Below, piece by piece: positions 33,001 through 42,700 of a stretch of DNA of 64,000 nucleotides. The stretch comes from an uncultured Corynebacterium sp. (lineage in GTDB: Bacteria > Actinomycetota > Actinomycetes > Mycobacteriales > Mycobacteriaceae). Every line of letters begins with the position of its first letter. Position 1 is the stretch's first letter. The translations under genes were made by a program, and so were the position numbers. The notes under the pieces are model-generated. The model searched no databases. It had not been told where the DNA came from and saw nothing but the letters and a program-made list of their open reading frames with translations. Where the stretch lies: NCBI RefSeq assembly GCF_943914615.1, contig NZ_CALUCS010000013.1, forward strand, positions 5,363 through 69,362, in the 5' to 3' direction.

Positions 33001-33042
33001 TGAAGGTTCCAGCTCGATAAAATATCGAAACTGGAACCTTCA
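33001..33042. terminator. Long two-stage hairpin downstream of the secreted-protein gene
   Basis: TGAAGGTTCCAG (33001-33012) pairs perfectly with CTGGAACCTTCA (33031-33042), and inside it TCGATA/TATCGA (33014-33019, 33023-33028) forms a second stem. It is about 90 bases past the stop of the leftward two-gene unit and probably ends it, though no T-run follows. Nothing else was seen between 32847 and 33128. Confidence 0.55.
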
Positions 33043-33128
33043 TAACTTTACTCCAACAACGATGAGCCAAAGTCGTATCGTGTTGTGATTCTAAGCTGTA
33101 GCTACAGCCGATTCATAATGTAGAGATA

Positions 33129-33721
33129 CTAAATGTACTCCCAGACGATACCACCAGCACATCCAATTGCAGCTCCGAGGCCAATACGACGCACAACAAA
33201 CTTCACCGCAGTCTTCACATTAGTTACCTCCCGGAATATAGCTTCAGCAATCGGGCCACTCTCCCATGAGAATCCTAAGCAAGCACCAAGGATGCGCTTC
33301 GCCTCGTCTGGAAACACTAGGCCGTACGGTTGCACCTGTGTAGCAGAATCCGAGCTTCCCTTAGACAGCGAACCGATGTCATTACCCTCTTTGTCTACAA
33401 ACACAGACTCCCCACTATCCAGATGACGCACCCCTACCGCTGTAGACGGTGCGGGAGAGTCGTTTTCCTGCAACTTAGAGCGCAACTCTTTGGATAGAGG
33501 TTCAGTAATTCCTGGCCCCAAATTGGAACCCACGGCAATCGCTTCCGGAGCTTTAGACCCTGATTTTGCACACTTATGAAACTTACGTTCCTTAGGATGG
33601 GTAGCCGAAGACGGGCTTTCAATAGATCCCTCAGCAGATCCTTCAGCAGCAGCTACGGCGTTGATCGGGGCTATCATTCCATCACTAATCCGGCTACTAC
33701 AGCTTTTTGATATTTCTTCAT
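33129..33721 (-). pseudogene. Secreted bacteriocin-like precursor, frameshifted in the signal peptide
   Basis: From ATG 33721, with a strong ribosome site (AGAAAGG, eight bases), the frame reads MKKYQKAVVAGLVME and stops. One missing G in the GG at 33679-33680 would continue it as VMGMIAPINAVAAAEGS, a standard Sec signal peptide, into a 180-residue open frame. The mature part is hydrophilic, then ends in a cationic, Gly-rich hydrophobic stretch (VKTAVKFVVRRIGLGAAIG followed by CAGGIVWEYI). No family is certain; a bacteriocin-like role is inferred. ATG 33677 overlaps the stop (ATGA), so the long frame might still be translated, unexported. Confidence 0.6.
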
Positions 33722-33736
33722 GTTTAGAACCTTTCT

Positions 33737-33997
33737 TTAAATAGTTGAACGTTCCCACGCCTGAACCAAGTTTAAGGCCGTAAGAATTGAGATTATGGAA
33801 GCCACAAGATTTGGCGAAAGAGTTGAATCCCCGACCAACCAGCGAAAAACCAGAAAGGTTACAATCGCTAAAGCAATTGCAACTAACCATGCTTTAATTC
33901 GCGTTTGACTGGAGGCATGTCCCCACCATTTCAGAGATTCCTGTTCTTGATCTTCATACACACCAAATGTCTTTTTGAATCCTGACTCTGCGCTCAT
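33737..33997 (-). CDS. Small two-helix membrane protein (candidate immunity partner)
   Basis: 86 residues from ATG 33997, with ribosome site GGAAGG. A charged N-terminus (FGVYEDQEQESLKWW) is followed by two hydrophobic helices (about 35-53 and 62-80). Its stop lies 15 bases before the ATG of the secreted-precursor gene, so the two are one operon. Small two-helix membrane proteins next to secreted cationic peptides are often immunity factors, but no sequence family was recognised. A palindrome (34095-34116) and GATAATAT lie upstream. Confidence 0.6.
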   Translation of the reverse strand: MSAESGFKKTFGVYEDQEQESLKWWGHASSQTRIKAWLVAIALAIVTFLVFRWLVGDSTLSPNLVASIISILTALNLVQAWERSTI

Positions 33998-34094
33998 AGC
34001 GATACCTTCCGGTCGAGAATTTGACAACTACTAACTGCCTTTAGTTTAGTTTTTTACCGATATTATCTCTCTCTTTGCTGGAAACTCTATTGCC

Positions 34095-34116
34095 ATTAGT
34101 AGGGAACGCTACTAAT
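34095..34116. promoter_or_regulatory. Palindrome upstream of the two-gene secreted-peptide unit
   Basis: ATTAGTAG-GGAACG-CTACTAAT, perfect eight-base arms. On the left strand it is followed about 28 bases later by GATAATAT, a possible -10, and then the membrane-protein gene. It could be an operator or a start of the transcript hairpin. Confidence 0.5.
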
Positions 34117-34234
34117 ACCCACAGTAACTTAAGGGCGAAAATGCAAATATAGTTCGCGTTGGAGTCATGTTTCAGTAAAGAACCTGCTCATCGGCGTATT
34201 TTAGATAGCCCGAACGATAGCATCCGCCCCCCCT

Positions 34235-34366
34235 TTATGGGGTAGAAGTTCGTTGCACTCTCATATCAAGCATGTCACTGTACAGCTGCCGTTCTGCCTT
34301 AAGGGTGCGCTCGTATTCCCATTGGGTGGCGGATGTGAGGATTTTCTGCCAGTTGGTGCGCTTCAT
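34235..34366 (-). other. Short open frame of doubtful status
   Basis: A 43-residue frame (MKRTNWQKILTSATQWEYER and on, ending VQRTSTP). Its amphipathic Lys/Glu/Trp pattern looks protein-like, and the region upstream may continue it in another frame up to the IS boundary at 34423. It is probably the remnant of a gene interrupted by the IS element. No ribosome site was seen. Confidence 0.3.
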
Positions 34367-34474
34367 GCGGGCGTAGGTTTTTGTGGATGTGGTAGATGCA
34401 GTCTTTGTTTACACCGAGCATGCGTGAAGTGTCCTGGGTTTAGTTCCGATCATTTCTAGAGAAGGATTGGAATC

Positions 34475-34792
34475 ATGCCAAGGAAGTACAGTGACGAGTT
34501 CAAGGCCAAAGCAGTGAGTTTGGCTGAGAACCTCGTTGAGCTCGAAGGGTACTCGAAATAGGGTGCAGCCGTAGAGATCGGTGAAAAGCTCGGCATTCCA
34601 GCGCACACGCTCAACAACTGGTTGAAGCCGAATATGGCCTCGTCCGATGTTGAGATTGGCGCCGGCGAGTCAACGGCTGACGTATTGAAGCGGCTCCGAA
34701 AAGAGATTAAGGAGCTACGCAGGGCTAATGAGATCTTGAAAACCGCGTCAGCTTTTTTCGCGGCGGAACTCGACCGTCCCACCAGAAGATGA
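34475..34792 (+). pseudogene. IS3-family transposase orfA with internal amber codon
   Basis: Starts at ATG 34475 with ribosome site GAAGGA. MPRKYSDEFKAKAVSLAENL begins a helix-turn-helix protein. TAG at 34559-34561 interrupts it after 28 residues; the same frame then continues GAAVEIGEKLGIPAHTLNNW and a leucine-zipper-like helix (LKRLRKEIKELRRANEILK) to TGA 34790-34792. A T-run at 34753-34758, near where IS3 members shift frame into orfB, is still present. Confidence 0.88.
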
Positions 34793-35672
34793 TCGAATAC
34801 ATCGATGCGTATCGCGATCGCTTCGGGGTCGAGGCTATCTGTCGCACATTGAAAGAGACAGAATAGCGAAAACACGAGCGCCGTCGGCGAGGAGTTTGTC
34901 GGATGCGCTGCTCATTCCTGAATTGGTGAGGGTCTACGAGGACAACTTCAGCGTCTACGGGGTCCGCAAGATGTGGAAGGCTATGCAGCGCGCCGGCTGG
35001 AACATCGGTCGTGATCAGACCGCGCGTTTGATGAAGCAAGCTGGCATTCACGGCCGCAGGCGTGGCCGCACACCGATGACAACGCTTCGGGCCAACGTGC
35101 CGGATGGCCGCCCTGACCTGGTCAACCGTGACTTCACTGCCCCCGCACCGCACCGGTTGTGGGTCGCTGACATCACCTATGTGCGCACCTTGTCTGGTTT
35201 TGCCTACACCGCGTTTATCACCGATGTGTACTCCAGGAAGATCATCGGTGTGGCGACTCGGGCGAGCATGCGTACCGATGAACTTCCGCTGGAGGCCTTT
35301 GAGCACGCCCTGTATCACGCTGATGATCTTCGCTCAGAACGGCTTGTCCAGCACAGTGACCGCGGCTCGCAATATGTGTCGATCCGTTACGGTGAAGCGC
35401 TCGCCCAGGCGGGTATCGATCCATCTGTCGGCACCGTTGGCGACTCCTATGACAACGCGTTGGCTGAAACGGTCAACGGGCTCTACAAAACAGAGCTGAT
35501 TTATCCCCACCGGCCATGGACATCGGTCGGTGAAGTCGAGATCGCCACCCTTCGCTGGGTGCACTGGTGGAACAACCAGCGACTTCACCAATCCCTGGGA
35601 TATATCACTCCACAGGAGATGGAGGACGCCTACTATCAACGATCAGGCGCTCAAACGTTGGGCGTTAAATAA
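34789..35672 (+). pseudogene. IS3-family transposase orfB, frameshifted
   Basis: From ATG 34789 the frame encodes MIEYIDAYRDRFGVEAICRT and stops at TAG 34864. The rest of the DDE integrase domain lies in another frame from about 34863 (IAKTRAPSARSLSDALLIPE onward) to 35672. Relative to intact relatives, roughly a dozen residues are missing at the junction. Catalytic residues survive: D in WVADITYV, D in QHSDRGSQYVS and E in NALAETVNG. Confidence 0.88.
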
Positions 35673-35763
35673 GCGGAACGAAAACCAGGACGCTTCACGA
35701 CCCCTCCCTCAACCCCACCCTAGAACCTGCCCCAGACCCTGCCCAAACCCCTCTCCCCGCCCG

Positions 35764-35889
35764 AAATGTCGTTAGATCGGGAATCTGCAGAGCGAATCCT
35801 AAAAGCCCGCAATTCCACAACGCTCTGACCAGGCATTTTGCAAAATCGACACTGATTATCAACAACCAATTCCCGTTCTAACGACATTT
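35764..35889. repeat. Hairpin element 5 of the intergenic repeat family (126 bp)
   Basis: Inverted ends AAATGTCGTTAGATCGGGAA (from 35764) and their complement to 35889, 20 of 21 paired. The centre has TCTGACCAGGC (35824-35834), a variant of the core, followed by TTTTGCAAAA. Arms match element 1 closely. It occupies most of the 359-bp gap between the IS and the Nudix gene. Confidence 0.7.
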
Positions 35890-36055
35890 GGGGCAGCTGG
35901 GAGGGGTGCAGAGGGGAAGAGGTTGCTATATCGGGGCTCTCTTCCGCACTCACAGCTCCATCGGCACCTAACGCCCCGGCCGAAACGTCGGCCGCACACT
36001 GGTTAGTTACAAATTCAGTTCCACATTGTGCAAGGAACCGGCTATCGTTATCAGA

Positions 36056-36829
36056 ATGAGTGGAAACGACAGCACCGGAAACGGCACGCCCCGCCGCCGG
36101 CGCCGCCGTCCCAGAAGAAGGCACCGCTCTGGCAGCGGCCAGCAGCAAGGCAGCGGCCAGCAGAACAACCAGCGCGGCCAGAACTCCCAAAACAGCTCCA
36201 ACCAGGGCAAGCGCAAGAGCCACCGAAACCAGCCGCACCGCAGGAAGGGCACCAGCTCCAACAACCGCAACCGCCAGCGCAACCGCAGCAACTCGCGCCC
36301 CCGTTCTTTCGACGAGCACTCCAGCCTGCCGACCTCCGTGGAGACCTCGGCGGGTGGCCTCGTCCTTTCCGGCCTGGCGGAAGCCGTGCAGCCTAATGGC
36401 GAGGTCGACTTCTCCGCAATCTATGTAGCCCTTATCGGCCGCCTGGATCGCCGCGGCAGGCTGCTGTGGTCCATGCCGAAGGGGCACATCGAGCCAAACG
36501 AATCCCAGCACGCCACCGCCGAGCGCGAGGTGTGGGAGGAAACGGGCGTAGCCGGGGAAGTCATCGCCGACCTCGGCACCATCGACTACTGGTTCGTCTC
36601 CGAGGGCATCCGTATCCACAAAACCGTCCACCACCACCTGCTTCGCTATGTCGATGGGGACCTGAATGACGAAGACCCGGAGGTCACCGAGGTTCGTTGG
36701 CTACCTGTTAATCGCCTGATCGAGCACCTGGCCTACGCCGACGAGCGGCGCCTTGCTCGCCAAGCCTTCGATAACCTCGCCGACCTGGCGCGTGCAGAGG
36801 CCGACGCTGGCCGTGCCACGCCACGCTAA
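36056..36829 (+). CDS. mutT4: MutT4-like Nudix hydrolase
   Basis: 257 residues. Residues 1-90 are Arg/Asn/Gln-rich and disordered (TPRRRRRRPRRRHRSGSG). The Nudix domain follows, with box GHIEPNESQHATAEREVWEETGV near residues 143-165. Position next to the DUF6049 and murJ genes matches Rv3908 (MutT4). Probable role: removal of damaged or signalling nucleotides. ATG 36056 lies seven bases after TATCGT, a possible -10, so it may be leaderless. Confidence 0.85.
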   Translation: MSGNDSTGNGTPRRRRRRPRRRHRSGSGQQQGSGQQNNQRGQNSQNSSNQGKRKSHRNQPHRRKGTSSNNRNRQRNRSNSRPRSFDEHSSLPTSVETSAGGLVLSGLAEAVQPNGEVDFSAIYVALIGRLDRRGRLLWSMPKGHIEPNESQHATAEREVWEETGVAGEVIADLGTIDYWFVSEGIRIHKTVHHHLLRYVDGDLNDEDPEVTEVRWLPVNRLIEHLAYADERRLARQAFDNLADLARAEADAGRATPR

Positions 36830-36892
36830 GGATCGCTAACGGATTGCCAGCCCAGGCTGTTAGAACTATTGGCGACTAACAACTACTAATTA

Positions 36893-36902
36893 CTTACGTA
36901 AG
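36893..36902. promoter_or_regulatory. Ten-base palindrome before the DUF6049 gene
   Basis: CTTACGTAAG, flanked by TTA and CATGTAA, in the 100-bp gap before the DUF6049-murJ unit. An operator is possible; no regulator is assigned. Confidence 0.3.
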
Positions 36903-36930
36903 CATGTAATCGTGCACAAAGGTGAGCGCA

Positions 36931-39669
36931 ATGTCTAGATTCCCCCACGCCTGCACGGCGTTTGGTGTTTCTGTCGCGCTCTGTGGCCTTTTTGCCCTGC
37001 CTGTGGCCCCGGCGGCTGCTGACCCTTTTAATGACGCCCCCTCGGCCTCCACCGCTCAAAACTCCGCCCAGGGGCGGGCTGTGGACCCCACCGACCCCGC
37101 TGTTCATGAGGATTCCAACTGGGCCAACCCTCTAGCTCGCGCGACGGATCCGCAGCAAGACGTGGACTTGGAGATCATCGGCATCGGCACCAGCTCCAGC
37201 GTTCATGCCGCCGCCGGCCAGACCTACACTCTGCGCATCCATAATGATCGCTCCCACGCCCTGAGCAATCTTTCGCTCACCTTGTTCTATCGCTCGGCCG
37301 CCACTGCCGCGGAGGTGCGCGTCGCGCAGCTTGCTAACCAGGGCGAATACTCCCTCAGTAGCCAGCCTCTGCAGCTCGACGGCACGCTCGGGCCAGGTGA
37401 GACGCGCGAGGTCACGGTCACTCTTCCTGCGGCCGGTATCTCCATCGACTCTTCTCATGACGCCCCCTCACCCCAACCGCTGAACCTTCCGCCTAATGCT
37501 TTTGCCGAACCCGGTGCTTATCCCCTGCTGTTTAGCCTGAGCGGCCAGGACACGGACCCGGAAGACCCAGGGCAGGGGAGCGCGCAGTACCTGGCGGTGG
37601 CGCGAACAACGCTGAGCGTGGGGGCGTCCACAAGAAAGGAAGACCAACCCAGCACCCCAGTGACGGTCGTGTATCCGCTGGCGGGGCAGACGTACATGGC
37701 GGCGGGGCAGACGGGCGACGCGCCGAAGCGGCGGCCCGCGTTTGTGACGAAGGACGTGCTGGCGGCCGAGGTCGGCAAGGGCGGCAGGCTGCGTGGGCTG
37801 CTGGATGCGTACCGCGAGGCGGAGTCGACCAAGCTGAAGCAGGCGACGTGCATCGCCATCGACCCGGAACTACTGGATACAGTAAACCGCCTGGCCGAGG
37901 GCTATTACGTGGGCGAGCGCGCGCCTGACCCGGTGGAGGAGCCGCAGCGGCTGCGCGACTCTTGGGACGAGATCCTGGGTGGCAAGGAGGTAGACGCCCA
38001 GCACATGCCCGGCAACGCGGATGCGAGAAAATGGATCGCTGACCTGCGGGAAGTCGTACAAAGCAACTGCTCGGTGGCGTTGCCGTACGCCGGAGCGGAT
38101 ATCAATGGGCTTTCGCAGGTGGATTCCGACTGGCTCCGCGTGCGCGCGCTGGGCACGGGTACCGAGGTGATTCAGCGGATCCTGGGCGTAGTGCCGACGC
38201 AAAACGTGGTGATCCCGGACTCCGGCTACGTTTCCCCGGAGGCGCAGCAGGTGCTGGCAGCGGGAATCAGCAAAGCTCCGGAGGGTGTGGAGCTGGTAGA
38301 GACCGACCAATCCCGCCGGTTTGAGCAGACTGTGCAAGGTAAACCGGCAATTCCGCAGGCCGGGCACGTCACCGCGCTGATGGCGGAGAACACGGTAAAT
38401 ATCGAGCAGCCCGCGGCCGCACCCGAACAAGATCCCGGCGACGCAGGTCCAGATAGCATCGACCCCGCCAACCCCACCGACGAGGCATGGAACCAGCGTC
38501 TGGTGAACCTCCCCGGCGCGCAGACCGGCAGTTCGAAGACCACCGCCACTGCACTGACGTATTCCGCGGACCTCGGCACAGTACTCAAGGCCACCGGCGA
38601 ACACCCGGAGGTTGCCGCGTACTCCAACCCTGACCTGCGCTTTAACCTCACCGACGATAGTGCCGTCGCCCGCCTGGCCAGCGCGCAGGCGGTGCTGAAC
38701 CTGGAGCTGGATTCCGGCCGCCCGACCCTCGCCGTGCCGCCCGCCGCATGGTCGGTGAACAAGGCCCAGGCCAGCAGCTTCCTGCAGACCATCAGCCAGC
38801 GCCTGGACAATCACTCGGCTACTCCCGCCCCGCTGCCGGAGGCCGTGAAGCCTCGAGGCATCGACCTGGCGGATGTGGGCTCCGGTAGCACCACAGTGCC
38901 TTACACCGACCCCGGCGCGTACTCCTCACCCTACCTCGGCACCATGGCGGATACCGCCCGCAAGCTGCAGGAACTTACCTTGTTCATGCAGAATGATTCC
39001 ACCATTGCGCTGACCCGCGAGGGCTTCACCAGCCCCCTGTTTTCCGATCTTCTGCGTGGCCTTTCCACCTACCGCAAGCGCGAGCGAGACCACATGGACG
39101 TCCTGCGTGAGCGCCTCGGCACCAACCTCGCCCGCGTGGGGCAGGTCACCTCTCAGCTGCGCCGCTCCATCAGCCTGCTGCCGCCGGGCAATGTCTTTAC
39201 CCGCACGTCGGATTCCTCCCCGTTGCTGGTTGTAGCGCGCAATGGACTGCCCCTGCCGGTGACGGCCAAGGTTGGTTATTCTTCTGACGCCGACACGGAT
39301 GTCACCGTCCACGTGGATTCCACGGCCTCGCCGACGATCCCGGCGAAGGGTTCCATCACCTGGTCGCTAACCACCGATATTGCGGACACATCCAAGCAGG
39401 TCAACCTATCTTTGTGGCTGGCTACCACCGGCCAAGACGGCAAGAAGGATCTGCAGGACGGAACCCGAATTTCGGACTCGGTGGAGCTGCGCGTGCAGTC
39501 CGTGCCGGGACTGTCCTCCCGCGGGGTGACCATCATCGCCGTGCTACTGCTGGGCATCGGCGCGGCGGGCAAGGTTCTGTGGGATCGCCGGAGTGGGCTC
39601 GCCTCTAAGCGCAGTACAGCCACTCCGCTGCGGCCCGCTCCGCGTCCGCAGGAGGGCGATCAAAACTAG
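36931..39669 (+). CDS. Secreted, membrane-anchored DUF6049 protein (Rv3909-like)
   Basis: 912 residues from ATG 36931, eight bases after AAAGG. A signal peptide (VSVALCGLFALPVAPAAA) opens it, and a single membrane helix near the C-terminus (VTIIAVLLLGIGAAGKVLW) is followed by a basic tail, so most of the protein is extracytoplasmic. Beta-rich segments at both ends suggest Ig-like domains. The family is conserved beside murJ in actinobacteria; its role is presumed to be in envelope synthesis but is not established. Confidence 0.82.
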   Translation: MSRFPHACTAFGVSVALCGLFALPVAPAAADPFNDAPSASTAQNSAQGRAVDPTDPAVHEDSNWANPLARATDPQQDVDLEIIGIGTSSSVHAAAGQTYTLRIHNDRSHALSNLSLTLFYRSAATAAEVRVAQLANQGEYSLSSQPLQLDGTLGPGETREVTVTLPAAGISIDSSHDAPSPQPLNLPPNAFAEPGAYPLLFSLSGQDTDPEDPGQGSAQYLAVARTTLSVGASTRKEDQPSTPVTVVYPLAGQTYMAAGQTGDAPKRRPAFVTKDVLAAEVGKGGRLRGLLDAYREAESTKLKQATCIAIDPELLDTVNRLAEGYYVGERAPDPVEEPQRLRDSWDEILGGKEVDAQHMPGNADARKWIADLREVVQSNCSVALPYAGADINGLSQVDSDWLRVRALGTGTEVIQRILGVVPTQNVVIPDSGYVSPEAQQVLAAGISKAPEGVELVETDQSRRFEQTVQGKPAIPQAGHVTALMAENTVNIEQPAAAPEQDPGDAGPDSIDPANPTDEAWNQRLVNLPGAQTGSSKTTATALTYSADLGTVLKATGEHPEVAAYSNPDLRFNLTDDSAVARLASAQAVLNLELDSGRPTLAVPPAAWSVNKAQASSFLQTISQRLDNHSATPAPLPEAVKPRGIDLADVGSGSTTVPYTDPGAYSSPYLGTMADTARKLQELTLFMQNDSTIALTREGFTSPLFSDLLRGLSTYRKRERDHMDVLRERLGTNLARVGQVTSQLRRSISLLPPGNVFTRTSDSSPLLVVARNGLPLPVTAKVGYSSDADTDVTVHVDSTASPTIPAKGSITWSLTTDIADTSKQVNLSLWLATTGQDGKKDLQDGTRISDSVELRVQSVPGLSSRGVTIIAVLLLGIGAAGKVLWDRRSGLASKRSTATPLRPAPRPQEGDQN

Positions 39670-39722
39670 ACACGCCCGGGGCTCCGTTAGGGAATGCACG
39701 GTTGTTGCATAAAGATGGAGTA

Positions 39723-42700
39723 GTGACTTCTGAGCAAGAGAGGGAAGACCAACCGGCTAGGCCCTCGGCCGGACAGCGCGGACGATTCCGTGCGACCCAG
39801 CCGCCGGCGCTAGCGCCGAAGAAAGACCGCGCGAAGGCTGGGGCGCCGACGGGTGGAGACGGGGCGTCACAAAACAGCCCGACCCAGAGCAATGGTGACC
39901 AGCACGACGGTGCCCACAACGACAACGGCAATGCCGCAGCGGCAACCGCGGGTACCGCGACCGCCGCCAGTGCGAGTGCTGCCACCGCGACCGCAACCGA
40001 CGAACCGACCGATAACGACGGTAACGACGGTAACGGCGCCAGCAATGGCAACACAGACAGCCAGAGCCAGAAGCAGAGCGACGAGCAGATCGTCCGCGCC
40101 GGCGGCTCCATGGCCATTGCCACCCTGATTAGCCGCATCACGGGCTTCCTGCGCACGGTGTTCATCGCCTCCGCGCTGGGCGGTGCGGTGGCCAGTGCCT
40201 TCAACACGGCCAACACGCTGCCGAACCTCGTGACTGAGCTGGTGCTCGGCGCGGTGCTGACCTCCCTGGTCGTGCCCGTGCTGGTGCGCGCCGAGAAGGA
40301 AGACGCGGACCGCGGCGAGGCTTTCATACGAAGACTCTTGACGCTCACGTTCTCGCTGACCCTGGTCATCACCCTGGTCTCCGTGGCATGCGCGCCGCTG
40401 CTGGTGCGCATGAGCCTGGATTCCGAGGGGCACGTGAACATCGGCATGTCCACGGCATTCGCCTACCTGGTGCTGCCGCAGATCATGTTCTACGCCATGT
40501 TTGCCGTGTTCATGGCGATTTTGAACACCAAGGGAGTATTCAAACCCGGCGCGTGGGCGCCCGTGGCCAACAACGTGGTCACGCTCGCCGTGCTGGGCTT
40601 GTACATGTTCCTGCCGCGGGATACGAAGCTGCAGCCCACGGACAACGTCACCATTACCGACCCGCACGTGCTGCTGCTGGGCCTGGGCACTACCGCCGGC
40701 GTGGTGATGCAGGCACTGATTATGGTGCCGTTCCTGCGCAAGGCCGGCATTAACCTGCGTCCGCTGTGGGGGATCGACGAGCGCCTGAAGTCCTTCGGCG
40801 GCATGGCCATCGCCATCGTCGTATACGTGGCCATCTCCCAGGTCGGTTGGCTGCTGAATAACCGCATCGCCTCCGACACCTGGGAGGTCGCGCCGACAAT
40901 TTACATGCAGGCTTGGCAGCTGCTGCAAATGCCTTATGGCGTGATCGGCGTGACGCTGCTGACGGCCGTCATGCCGCGCCTGTCCCGCAATGCCGCGGAG
41001 GGCGACGACAAGGCCGTGGTGCGCGACCTGACCGTCGCCTCGAAGCTGACGATGCTGGCGATGGTGCCAATCATCGTATTCTTCACCTGCTTCGGCACCT
41101 TGATCTCCGCCGCATTGTTCGCCTACAAGGAGTTCTCCCTGGAGGACGCGAACGTGCTGGGCTGGACCATCAGCTTCTCCGCGTTCACGCTGATTCCCTA
41201 CGCCCTGGTGCTGCTGCACCTGCGCGTGTTTTACGCCCGCGAGGAGGTCTGGACCCCTACCTTCATCATCGCTGGCATTACCGCCACGAAGCTGGCCTTC
41301 GCTTACATCGCCCCGCAGATCGCCACCGAGCCGCGCCTGGTTGTGGTGCTGCTGGGTGCAGCCAACGGACTGGGCTTTATGGCCGGTGCGATCATCGGCG
41401 ACCGCCTGCTGCGACGCTCGCTGGGGGACCTGCAATTCCGCAAGGTGACCAAGACTGTGCTGTGGGCGCTGGGTTCCTCGCTGATCGGTGCACTGGTCGC
41501 CTGGCGCGTGGATGTGCTGCTGACGCACTTCGCATTCCCGGCACTCGCCAACCCCTGGTTCGTCATCCGCCTGCTGATCGCCGGCGTGCTGTTCCTGGGT
41601 GTGACCGGGCTGATTCTGGTGCGCGCCCCGCTGCCGGAGATCCAAACCCTGGTAGGCGCCCTGTCGCGCATCCCGGGTATGTCGCGGGTTCTTCCTTCTC
41701 GACGCCCACTCCCCAGCGACGAACAGCCCATCGAGGAGGACCAGCCCCGTCGCCTGTCGGCTCAGGAGCTGGCTGCCCGGGAGGCCATTGCTCTGGACCA
41801 CATGATGGCCGGCGTGGCGCTGCCGCCACTGGCGGCTGGCCGGGTGCGCGGTCCGCGCCTGGTGCCGGGCGCTCCACTGCTGGAGGGCCGCTACCGTCTG
41901 CTCGCCGACCACGGCGGTTGGTCTGCCGCCCGCTTCTGGCAGGGCCGCGAGCTGGCCACCGGCGATATCGTGGCTCTGACCATCATGGATCCGGTGGCTT
42001 ATGCCCGCTCGCAGGTCGCCCCCGGAGTATCCGTGCCTGTCAACGGCGTGGAAGTGGCACGCGCGAAGGACGAAATGCTGCGCCTCTCCGCGAAGCTTAA
42101 GCAGTTCGACGTGCCGGGTATGGCACAGGTTAGCCGTGTGATCGACTACGGCAACCTGGTGGTCATTGTTTCCCGCTGGGTACAGGGTTCCCCGCTGACC
42201 ACCGTGGCGGAAAGCCAGCCAGAGCCGCTGGCGGCGGCCTTCGCCGTGTCCTCCCTGGCCGACGCTGCCGCGCAGGCCGAGGACAGTGGCACCTCACTGG
42301 GCTTGGATCACCGCGACCGCGTGCGCATCGGCACCGATGGCGCGGCCGTGCTGGCCTTCCCGGGTGTGCTACCGAACGATGACACGGCACAGGATGCACA
42401 CGGCGTGGCCGTTGCGCTGCGCCTGTTGCTGGAGCACGTCCCCTACGAGGAGGTGCCGGAGGACCTCACCCGCATCTACAAGAAGATCCACGAGCTCGAC
42501 GGCGAGAAGGTGGGCCCGGAGGACCTGCGCAAGGTAGCGAAGGATCTGCGAGAGCTGAAGGCCGGTGGCCTGGCGATCAAGGAGGATCCAACCCCGGACC
42601 CGAGTGCGCAGTCCGGTTTCGGTGCCCGTGGCAACCGCCCGGTGGGCATGGCAGCCGCCGCGGCTATCGCGTTCGTCTCCGTGCTGGTTGTCGCCGCGCT

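Larger units (their letters stand above)
34423..35699 (+). mobile_element. IS3-family insertion sequence, inactivated
   Basis: Terminal inverted repeats of 26 bases (CGTGAAGTGTCCTGG... at 34423-34448; complement at 35674-35699) with three mismatches enclose 1.23 kb carrying orfA and orfB. No target-site duplication is evident. Both orfs are broken (amber codon in orfA, deletion/frameshift in orfB), so the element cannot supply its own transposase, though the ends remain. Confidence 0.88.

Noticed and set aside
33129..33890. A 253-codon start for the secreted-precursor gene at 33890
   Set aside because: The extra 5' part overlaps the upstream membrane-protein gene in another frame and encodes an unlikely Cys/Ser/Gly-rich leader; a strong ribosome site and signal peptide point to ATG 33721 instead.
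39867..41912. A 681-codon open frame on the - strand opposite murJ
   Set aside because: Gln/His/Arg-rich antisense shadow of the murJ N-terminal half, with no recognisable domain, while the + frame is clearly MurJ.
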